Part shown: positions 35,995-43,344 of the stretch, in pieces | Position numbering within the stretch: the stretch's first letter is position 1 | Layout: every line of letters starts with the position of its first letter | Assembly (NCBI RefSeq): GCF_039544105.1 | Contig: NZ_BAABLA010000002.1 | DNA length: 64,000 nt | From: Haloechinothrix_A salitolerans | GTDB lineage: Bacteria > Actinomycetota > Actinomycetes > Mycobacteriales > Pseudonocardiaceae | Direction: 5' to 3' (one strand) | Translations under genes and position numbers: made by a program | The notes under the pieces: model-generated | Told to the model about the DNA's origin: nothing | The model's input: the letters and a program-made list of their open reading frames with translations, nothing else | Databases searched by the model: none

Positions 35995-37106
35995 GGCAGC
36001 GTCTGCACCTCGACCGAGAGCACCGAGGGAAGGTTGGACACAATCGGCGCCCAGGTGTCACCGGCGTCGGGCGAGGCATAGACCTGGCCGCCCGTGGTGC
36101 CGAAGTACACGCCGCACTCGTCGAGCGTGTCGACCGCCATCGCATCGCGCAGCACGTTCACATAGCAGTCTCGCTGCGGCAGGCCGTTGGTCAACGGCTC
36201 CCACTCGTTCCCGCCAGTCCGGCTCCGATAGACGCGCAGCCTGCCCTCTGGCGGGTAGTGCAGCGAATCGCTGGTGATCGGAACGACGTAGACGATGTCC
36301 GGCTCGTGGGCGTGCACGGCGATGGGAAAGCCGAAGTCGGTCGGTAAGTCGCCACTGATCTCGTACCAGTTGTCGCCCGCGTCGTCGCTGCGCATGACGT
36401 CCCAGTGTTTCTGCATGAACAGCACGTCCGGCCGCGAGGGGTGCATCGCGATGCGGTGCACGCAGTGCCCGACTTCAGCGTCTTGGTCGGGTATGCCGTC
36501 GGATTTCAAACCGCGGTTGATCGCCTGCCACGTCCGCCCGCCGTCATCGGTGCGAAACGCGCCAGCCGCCGAGATGGCGATGGTTAGCCGGTCCGTGTTG
36601 GTCGGATGCTGGATGATCGTGTGCAGGCACAGCCCGCCGGCGCCCGGCTGCCACTGTGGCCCTGACCCGTGAGCGCGTAGCCCGGGCAGCTCCTGCCATG
36701 TCTGGCCGCCGTCGACGGTGCGGAACAGCCCGGCGTCCTCGATGCCCGCGTAGACGGTGTCCGGGTCAGTCAGTGACGGCTCAAGGTGCCAGACGCGGGT
36801 GAACTTCCAGGGAACCTCCGAACCGTCGTAGTACTGGTGGGTGCCAGCGTCACCCTCATAGGTGAAGTCCTTGCCAACCGGCTCCCATGTCTTGCCGCCA
36901 TCGTCCGAGCGCTGGATGAGCTGCCCGAACCACGCCGTCGACTGCGACGCGTAGAGGCGGTCGGGCTCCGCTGGTGACCCGGCCACGTGGTAGACCTCCC
37001 AGCCACCGAAGTGCGGCCCGCTGACATCCCAGTCCTTACGCTTACCATCAGACGTCAGCACGAACGCCCCCTTGCGCGTGCCGACGAGAACACGTACCCC
37101 ACTCAT
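35991..37106 (-). CDS. Cytoplasmic BNR/sialidase-like beta-propeller protein
   Basis: A 371-residue propeller with Asp-box repeats (SDDGGKTWEPV, TVDGGQTWQEL, TDDGGRTWQAI, SDDAGDNWYEI, SPDAGDTWAPI). No signal peptide or membrane segment is visible, in contrast to the mer-linked lipoprotein at 6477. These proteins are often called exo-alpha-sialidase, but sialidase activity is not supported by the visible residues. The start at 37106 follows GGAG with good spacing. It is coupled to the MoaD/ThiS-like gene, which argues for a shared, unknown job. Confidence 0.78.
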   Translation of the reverse strand: MSGVRVLVGTRKGAFVLTSDGKRKDWDVSGPHFGGWEVYHVAGSPAEPDRLYASQSTAWFGQLIQRSDDGGKTWEPVGKDFTYEGDAGTHQYYDGSEVPWKFTRVWHLEPSLTDPDTVYAGIEDAGLFRTVDGGQTWQELPGLRAHGSGPQWQPGAGGLCLHTIIQHPTNTDRLTIAISAAGAFRTDDGGRTWQAINRGLKSDGIPDQDAEVGHCVHRIAMHPSRPDVLFMQKHWDVMRSDDAGDNWYEISGDLPTDFGFPIAVHAHEPDIVYVVPITSDSLHYPPEGRLRVYRSRTGGNEWEPLTNGLPQRDCYVNVLRDAMAVDTLDECGVYFGTTGGQVYASPDAGDTWAPIVSNLPSVLSVEVQTLP

Positions 37107-37273
37107 GGGTAACTCCATTCCGTAGGTGCCGGTCGCACTGACCACCGATAATGACCACGGCCGGGCGGGAATTTTCGCTGTACAACGCAGTCTCGCAGCG
37201 GGGACCGACAATTTCGCGAGCCTACGCCTGTCCGGCGTTCGACCGGGTGAATGGCGGCGTTACGGGACTGGTC

Positions 37274-38908
37274 CTACGGCGCAGGCACACGAGCCAGCGG
37301 CACGATCAGCGGTTCACCGGCCTGAGCGTCGGACTCGAACGTGACCGTGTAGTCGTGGTCGGCGATGTCCAGCACGGCGACCCGGTTGCGGAAGTCCGGT
37401 CCCGACAGCTTCCACCACCACAGCGGACGCGGCCCGACGCCGCCTCGGCGTGCCCACCAGCTCACCAGCCGCGTCACCGCGGACGACCAGGTGACGCGAA
37501 ACGCGAGTTCGGCGACCCACGGGATGGTGTTGTGCACCGGGGAGCACGTCACCTGCCACACCTTCGGCCACTCGCGCTCATCGAAGTGCGCCTCAGCGAT
37601 GTAGCTGTGGTGCACGTCGCCGGAGAGCACACTGACCGTGGCAGGTGGCTCGGGCGTGCGTTCACCGCTGCCGATCGCGTACAGCAGGTTGGTCAGTCGG
37701 TCGAACGACGAGCGGAAAGCAGCCCAGTGCTCCAGGTCGATCGCCTGCCGCACCCGCTCTGCCAGCCAGCCTCGGATGCCGCCGCGATCGCACGCGCGCT
37801 CGTTCAACGACTCCACCTCGTGCACGGCGTGCGGCAGCAGCCACGGCAGCGAGGACCCGATCAGCAGGTGCTCGTAGTCGCCACGAGTCGCGTCTTCGAT
37901 CCAGTCGAACTCGGCGTCGGAGACCATCAGCCGTTCCGTCCCGAGGATGCGGCCGCACCGGGTGTCGATGACGACCAGCCGCACCGAACCGACGTCGCGG
38001 CGGTAGCTCCAGCGCGTGTACTTCACGCCGTCGACCTCGGCGTCGGCCTTGTCAGCGAAGTCGCCAAGGACGTCGTAGGCATCGCCGGTCTCGCCCACGC
38101 GACGAACCTCGGCCAGCAGCTCGTGCCCGGCCAGTTCCCCGGGCGTGAGGTTGCCAAGGTGCTGGTACAGCCAGTACGCCATCAGCGAACCGCGGATCCG
38201 CTCACGCCACCAGGGCCGCCGCGCCATCGCGCGCCGCCACGCCGCCGACGTGTTCCAGTCGTCGATGACGTCGTGGTCATCAAAGATCATCGACGTCGAC
38301 ACCGTGGACATCAGCCACCGGATCTCCGGGTCGGACCAGGTCTCGAGGTACAGCTGGGTGCACTCCTCGAAGTCCGCGACACCGATCCCCGGCGGCTTTC
38401 TGGTGTCGCGGCGTCGCTTGATCCAGCGCCGGATATGGGGCGATGTCTCGTCGGCGTAGACCTGGTCACCGAGAAGCAGCAGCACGTCCGGCCACTCCGA
38501 GTCCGGTTGTTCGGCCATACGCTCGGCGTACGCGTTGAGCGCGTCACCACCGACGCGTCGCCGCCGCCTGGAGGTCAGTGGTGACGCGAATCGGCAGGAC
38601 CCGAACACCATCCGTAGTCGTGCGCCCTGGTCAACCGCGTACGTGCGGATACGGCTGGCCGGGAACGGCGAGTCCGACAGTGGCCACACCATGTGGCCGT
38701 CGAGGCTGACCGTGTACGACCGCGACTCGCCCGGTGTGAGCCCTGTGATGACAACGAGGCCGTAATGATGCCCACCGACCTGGAACGTCCGCGACGTGCT
38801 GCCCAGGATTTCGACGACGCATGCCCGGTCGGTCTCCACCCATACCGTCGCTGACGTCTCGTCGACGTGCCGCAGCACCGGCCCCAGCATCAGTCGTGGT
38901 TCGGTCAT
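37274..38908 (-). CDS. PhoD-like metallophosphatase
   Basis: A 544-residue alkaline phosphatase D/PhoD-family protein. After a fibronectin-like N-terminal domain come the metal-binding motifs: GSCRFA, LLLGDQVYADE, FDDHDVIDDWN and LSGDVHHSYI. No Tat signal is seen, so it is probably cytoplasmic. Substrates may be phosphodiesters or phosphonate-like esters. The 166-bp gap to the BNR gene has no other feature. Confidence 0.87.
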   Translation of the reverse strand: MTEPRLMLGPVLRHVDETSATVWVETDRACVVEILGSTSRTFQVGGHHYGLVVITGLTPGESRSYTVSLDGHMVWPLSDSPFPASRIRTYAVDQGARLRMVFGSCRFASPLTSRRRRRVGGDALNAYAERMAEQPDSEWPDVLLLLGDQVYADETSPHIRRWIKRRRDTRKPPGIGVADFEECTQLYLETWSDPEIRWLMSTVSTSMIFDDHDVIDDWNTSAAWRRAMARRPWWRERIRGSLMAYWLYQHLGNLTPGELAGHELLAEVRRVGETGDAYDVLGDFADKADAEVDGVKYTRWSYRRDVGSVRLVVIDTRCGRILGTERLMVSDAEFDWIEDATRGDYEHLLIGSSLPWLLPHAVHEVESLNERACDRGGIRGWLAERVRQAIDLEHWAAFRSSFDRLTNLLYAIGSGERTPEPPATVSVLSGDVHHSYIAEAHFDEREWPKVWQVTCSPVHNTIPWVAELAFRVTWSSAVTRLVSWWARRGGVGPRPLWWWKLSGPDFRNRVAVLDIADHDYTVTFESDAQAGEPLIVPLARVPAP

Positions 38909-39075
38909 CAGGCGTCCGCTTCAGTGATTCGACATCCGCTCGGCGGTCACGAGTCCGTCAGTCCTCGGCTAGCCTGCTCGATCGCACACCACCGCCGCAA
39001 GCTCACCGAGCGGCCCTCTCGCGCGACCCCCGGCCCTCGCCGCCACCACACGGGGAACGGATAGGCTCCCGCTCT

Positions 39076-39786
39076 ATGTCCGACCGACTCTATTTCCGCC
39101 AGTTGCTGTCCGGCCGTGACTTCGCTGTGGGTGACCCCGTCGCCACCCAGATGCTGAACTTCGCGTACCTGATCGGCGACCGCGAGACACGGGAAGCCGT
39201 CATCGTCGATCCCGCCTACGCTGTCGGCGAACTGCTCGACACGCTCGCCGCGGACGACATGCGGCTGGTCGGCGTGCTCGGCACCCACCATCACCCCGAC
39301 CACGTCGGCGGCAGCATGATGGGTTTCGAACTGCCAGGGCTCGCCGAGTTGCTCGCCAGGGAGCAGGTCCCGGTGCACGTCAACCGCGAAGAGCTCGACT
39401 GGGTGCAGCGCGTCACCGGTGTCTCGGCCACCGACCTCACCGCGCACGACCACGATTCCAGGATCGAGGTCGGCGCCATCACGATCCGTACGCTGCACAC
39501 ACCAGGTCACACACCGGGCAGTCAGTGTTTCCTCGTCGGCAACCGGCTCGTCGCGGGCGACACGCTGTTCCTTGATGGCTGCGGCCGCACCGACTTCCCC
39601 GGCGGCGACGCCGAGGCGATGTATCACAGCCTGCACCAGCTTGCCGGGCTACCGAACGATCCCGTGGTGTACCCGGGTCACCAGTACTCGAAGGACCCGT
39701 CCGCGCCGCTGTCCACTGTCAGGGAGAACAACGTCGTGTTCCGACCCCGGTCGCTGCAGGAGTGGCAGCAGATGTTCGGAGCCTAA
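39076..39786 (+). CDS. MBL-fold hydrolase (glyoxalase II/persulfide dioxygenase-like)
   Basis: A 236-residue metallo-beta-lactamase-fold enzyme: metal motif GTHHHPDHVGG, HTPGHTPGSQCF, then GDTLFLDGCGRTD and a C-terminal YPGHQYS. This pattern fits the glyoxalase II and persulfide dioxygenase group. The thiol substrate cannot be told. The ATG at 39076 gives the natural N-terminus; the ribosome site is weak. Confidence 0.82.
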   Translation: MSDRLYFRQLLSGRDFAVGDPVATQMLNFAYLIGDRETREAVIVDPAYAVGELLDTLAADDMRLVGVLGTHHHPDHVGGSMMGFELPGLAELLAREQVPVHVNREELDWVQRVTGVSATDLTAHDHDSRIEVGAITIRTLHTPGHTPGSQCFLVGNRLVAGDTLFLDGCGRTDFPGGDAEAMYHSLHQLAGLPNDPVVYPGHQYSKDPSAPLSTVRENNVVFRPRSLQEWQQMFGA

Positions 39787-40039
39787 CTGGTCTTTCGTCC
39801 CCGCGCCGGTCCGTGCGGCGTTGCGGATACCTCCGTCAGCCTTGAACTGGGCGGCACGGCTGGTTCCGCAGCGACCCGCGGCCGGTAACGGTGCCCGCGG
39901 TCTCCTCCCTCACCACGTTGTGAGCAATTCGGCTTACTGCTCAACGAGATCGCGTCGGACATGATGCGCATCCGGTTGCGACTCGCCCATCACCCGAATG
40001 GTGCGTGAGCGCACTCACCTTGCCGTCGCGGCGAATCGT
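39787..40039. other. Gap before the riboswitch
   Basis: About 250 bp with no gene or repeat that I recognise. It must contain the promoter of the cobalamin-controlled operon; no clear -10/-35 pair was picked out. Confidence 0.4.
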
Positions 40040-40200
40040 CCGGAAAGATCGATTCCGACAGACACGGCGATGGCGACCGAGGAAGCCGGTGCGAATCCGG
40101 CACGGACCCGCCACTGTGACCGGGGAGCGAATCCCAGCAAGGCCACGACCCGCGAGGGTGGGAAGGCCGGGAGCAGCGTAGATCCGGGAGTCAGGACACT
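40040..40200 (+). promoter_or_regulatory. Cobalamin (B12) riboswitch
   Basis: Hallmark sequences are present in order: GAGGAAGCCGGTGCGAATCC, GGCACGGACCCGCCACTGTG (B12 box GCCACTG at about 40110), the GGAGCGAATCCC stem, and the closing GGGAGTCAGGACAC. It lies immediately upstream of a btuFCD-type importer. Below it, CGGGG/CCCCG arms (about 40224-40242) precede the GAGAGAGGTG ribosome site and could sequester translation when B12 is bound. Confidence 0.93.
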
Positions 40201-40261
40201 CACGTCATCGCCTCCTCGCACAACCGGGGCGGGATATCCCCGAGAGAGGTGACCGCTGGTC

Positions 40262-41452
40262 ATGACCGTTCGCGGGCGCACGCGCCTTGCCCTGTCCGTT
40301 CTCATTGGCTCGCTCGGCCTCGCGGCCTGTAGCACCCCCGCACCCCTGGCAGACGACACACCCGAGGGCTGCATCGCGGATTTCGACGCGGACGTCGACT
40401 ACTACCCAACCAAGACATCGGTCGAACACGCGGAGAATTTCTCGCTGCGCTACGAGAAGTCGTACCAAGTGCTCACGATCGACGAGCCGTTTCCCGGCGG
40501 TAGCCCTGTGACGTACGCGCTGGTGCACTGCGGCGCGCCGACCCCATCGCTCACCGGCGACCTCGCGGACGCGACCGTGGTGACGACGCCGATCGACAGC
40601 CTGTACGCCGAGTCCACGACACACCTGCCGCTGCTGGCCCAGTTGGATCGGCTCGACGTCCTCAGCGGGGTGGCGAACGCGTCCCGCGTGGTCAACGCCG
40701 ACGTACGGAAAGCGATCGACGTGGGCGACGTCGTCGAGTACGGCAGTGATACCACCCTCGACGTCGAGCAAGTGGTCGCCGACGCGCCGGACGTCGTGAT
40801 GAGCGGCGGCACCAACAAGCCGGAGTACGCCGCGCTCCGCAAGGCCGACGTCACGGTGGTGGCGAACGCCGAGTGGCTGGAGGCCTCACCGTTGGGCAGG
40901 GCGGAGTGGCTGAAGGTGATGGCCGCGCTAACCGGCGAGGAAGCCGCGGCGGAGAAGATGTTCGAGCGGATCGAGTCCGGCTATCACGACGTCAAGGACA
41001 TGGTGGCGGACGCGGCGACCGTCGAGGTGCTGACCGGCAACATGTGGCGGGGCACGTGGTCGGTGCCTGGCGGCGCGTCGTACCAGAGCAGGCTGCTCGC
41101 GGACGCGGGCGCGACGCACCCGTGGGCGGACACCGACGACACCGGCAGCCTGTCGCTGTCCGCCGAAGAAGTCGCCGCCAAGGCCAGCGACATCCCGCTG
41201 TGGCTGGCCAGCACAGAGTGGCGCACCAAGGACGACGTCACCAGCGAGGACCCGCGCTACGCCGAGCTGGCCGCCATGAAGTCCGGACAGGTGTGGACTA
41301 TCGCCGAAGACGTCGGACCGAACGGCGGCAACGGCTACTGGGAACGCGGCGTGACCCGGCCAGACCTGGTGCTCGCTGACCTGGCCGCGATCGTCCACCC
41401 GGACCGGCTACCCGGTCACGACTTCCAGTTCTACCGCCAGGTGGGGCGGTGA
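40262..41452 (+). CDS. Cobalamin-type ABC transporter substrate-binding lipoprotein
   Basis: A 396-residue exported binding protein: lipobox LAAC in the signal, then a two-lobed BtuF/FepB-type fold. The upstream riboswitch indicates vitamin B12 or a corrinoid as the ligand rather than a siderophore. The ATG follows GAGAGAGGTG. The last four bases overlap the permease start (GTGA). Confidence 0.88.
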   Translation: MTVRGRTRLALSVLIGSLGLAACSTPAPLADDTPEGCIADFDADVDYYPTKTSVEHAENFSLRYEKSYQVLTIDEPFPGGSPVTYALVHCGAPTPSLTGDLADATVVTTPIDSLYAESTTHLPLLAQLDRLDVLSGVANASRVVNADVRKAIDVGDVVEYGSDTTLDVEQVVADAPDVVMSGGTNKPEYAALRKADVTVVANAEWLEASPLGRAEWLKVMAALTGEEAAAEKMFERIESGYHDVKDMVADAATVEVLTGNMWRGTWSVPGGASYQSRLLADAGATHPWADTDDTGSLSLSAEEVAAKASDIPLWLASTEWRTKDDVTSEDPRYAELAAMKSGQVWTIAEDVGPNGGNGYWERGVTRPDLVLADLAAIVHPDRLPGHDFQFYRQVGR

Positions 41453-42549
41453 CCGCCGCGTCGACCTCCGCGACGGCCACCGCGACGGCGGTAGCGCGGG
41501 CAGTCCCGCCGAGCGCGATGTTTCGCAGGGTGATCGCGCTCGGCGGGCTGTTCGCAGGCACCGGCACCGCACTGACCCTGGCCATCACGGTCGGCTCGGT
41601 GCCGGTGCCCCTTCACGAAACCGTGCGGGTGTTGCTCGGCGCAACCCCCGCCGACCCGCGCTGGCAGGTGGTGATCGAGACAATCCGGTTGCCCCGCGCG
41701 CTCACGGCCGCACTCGCCGGAGCGGCGCTGGGCATGGCGGGCCTGCAGATGCAGACGCTGTTCCGCAACCCGCTGGCCGATCCGTACTCGCTGGGAGTGA
41801 GTTCGGGCGCCAGTCTCGGCGTCTCGCTGGCGGTGGTCGGCGCGGGCACCGGCGCGTCGGGATTCGCCGCCGACGTCGCTGCTGGCGGCAGGGCGGGTGT
41901 CGTCGTCGCGGCGGCGGCCGGTGCCGGGCTGGTGTTGTCCGGCATCCTGCTGCTCGCCCGGTTCGTCCGCTCCCCTGTCACGCTGCTGGTGATCGGCGTG
42001 ATGGTCGGATCCGCGACGACCGCCATCGTCAGCCTGCTGCTGACCTGGACGGAACCTCAGCAGGCGCAGCAGTTCCTCGCCTGGGGACTGGGCAGTTTCT
42101 CCGGCACGACGTGGTCCGATCTGGCGTTGTTCGGCGGCGTGACGGTCGCGGGCATCGCGGTGGCCACCTCGTCCGCGAAGCAGTTGAACGCCCTGCTGCT
42201 CGGTGAGAATTACGCCCGCACGCTCGGGCTCAACGTCGGCAGGGCACGGACGACCACACTGCTCAGTGCGTCGCTGCTGGCAGGGGCGGTCACAGCGTTC
42301 TGCGGACCGATCGGCTTCCTCGGCATCGCGGTGCCCCACGCCGCACGACGTCTAGCTGGGACCTCCGACCACCGCGTGCTGCTGCCCGCGACGCTCCTGG
42401 CGGGCGCGATGACGGCGTTGTTGTGCTCGGTAGTGTCGCAACTGCCAGACACGGTCATCCCCATCAACGTGATCACGGCGCTACTCGGTGCGCCGGTCGT
42501 CATCGCCATCCTGTTGCGCAGCCGCGCGCTTCAGGGGGTCGGCACATGA
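41449..42549 (+). CDS. Cobalamin ABC transporter permease (BtuC/FecCD family)
   Basis: A 366-residue permease with about ten membrane helices and FecCD marks: RLPRALTAALAGAALGMAGLQMQTLFRNPLADPYSLG, written here only in part as LAGAALGMAGLQMQ, and GPIGFLGIAVPHAAR. It starts with GTG overlapping the binding-protein gene and ends overlapping the ATPase gene (ATGA). Confidence 0.92.
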   Translation: MTAASTSATATATAVARAVPPSAMFRRVIALGGLFAGTGTALTLAITVGSVPVPLHETVRVLLGATPADPRWQVVIETIRLPRALTAALAGAALGMAGLQMQTLFRNPLADPYSLGVSSGASLGVSLAVVGAGTGASGFAADVAAGGRAGVVVAAAAGAGLVLSGILLLARFVRSPVTLLVIGVMVGSATTAIVSLLLTWTEPQQAQQFLAWGLGSFSGTTWSDLALFGGVTVAGIAVATSSAKQLNALLLGENYARTLGLNVGRARTTTLLSASLLAGAVTAFCGPIGFLGIAVPHAARRLAGTSDHRVLLPATLLAGAMTALLCSVVSQLPDTVIPINVITALLGAPVVIAILLRSRALQGVGT

Positions 42550-43322
42550 CGCTGCGGCTGGACGCACTGAGCGTCGGCTATCGACGACATACCGTCCTCA
42601 CCGGACTGTCCGCCGTGGCCGGCCGCGGCGAGCTGACAATCCTACTCGGACCCAATGGAGTCGGTAAGTCGACAATGATCCGCGCCCTCGCGGGCCTGCA
42701 ACCGCCACTGTCGGGCGGGATGTCGCTCGACGGCGCCGACCTCACGCGACTGTCCACAACGGAACGAGCACGTCGGATCGCGGTGGTGCTGACCGAGCGT
42801 GTCTCCCCTGGCCTGCTCACCGGCCGCGAGCTGGTGTCGTTCGGCAGGCACCCGCACACCGGGTTCACGGGTGCGCTCGGCCAGCGCGACCGGGATGTCG
42901 TGGCGTGGGCACTCGACGTCGTCGACGCGACTCACCTCGCGGATCGTGACCTGTCGGAAGTCTCGGACGGCGAGCGGCAGCGGCTGCTCACCGCTCGGGC
43001 GCTCGCGCAGGAGCCGGACCTGCTGTTGCTGGACGAGCCAAGCGCGTTCCTCGACGCGCCGTCACGGGTGGCGTTGATGGGACTGCTGCGCCGCCTCGCC
43101 ACCGAACGCGACCTGGCGATCGTAGTCTCCACGCACGAGGTCGAGCTGGCGCTGCGGCTCGCGGACACCGCGTGGCTGATCGACGCGCACGGCACCCTGC
43201 ACACCGGGACGCCGCAGCAGTTGGTGTCGGACGGCACCGTGAGCGCCGTGTTCGACACCGAGCAGCTGCGGTTCGACCCGGTGAGCGGGACGTTCGAGCC
43301 GCGGGAACGGCTGCCCGCGTGA
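42546..43322 (+). CDS. Cobalamin ABC transporter ATPase (BtuD-like)
   Basis: A 258-residue ABC ATPase. Walker A GPNGVGKST, signature VSDGERQR (LSGGQ variant usual in the FepC group), Walker B LLLLDEPSAFLD, and the switch His in VVSTHEVELAL. It energises import through the preceding permease. The stop codon falls inside the terminator at 43309. Confidence 0.93.
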   Translation: MTLRLDALSVGYRRHTVLTGLSAVAGRGELTILLGPNGVGKSTMIRALAGLQPPLSGGMSLDGADLTRLSTTERARRIAVVLTERVSPGLLTGRELVSFGRHPHTGFTGALGQRDRDVVAWALDVVDATHLADRDLSEVSDGERQRLLTARALAQEPDLLLLDEPSAFLDAPSRVALMGLLRRLATERDLAIVVSTHEVELALRLADTAWLIDAHGTLHTGTPQQLVSDGTVSAVFDTEQLRFDPVSGTFEPRERLPA

Positions 43323-43338
43323 GGCCACGCGGGCAGCC
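43309..43338. terminator. Bidirectional hairpin terminator
   Basis: Perfect 13-bp arms GGCTGCCCGCGTG / CACGCGGGCAGCC with an AGGC loop, between the convergent importer ATPase and penicillin acylase genes. It overlaps the ATPase stop codon. Confidence 0.88.
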
Positions 43339-43344
43339 CGCCCG

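Noticed and set aside
35991..37106. Sialidase activity for the BNR proteins
   Set aside because: Asp-box repeats alone do not show sialidase; the catalytic Arg triad/Tyr/Glu set is not evident.
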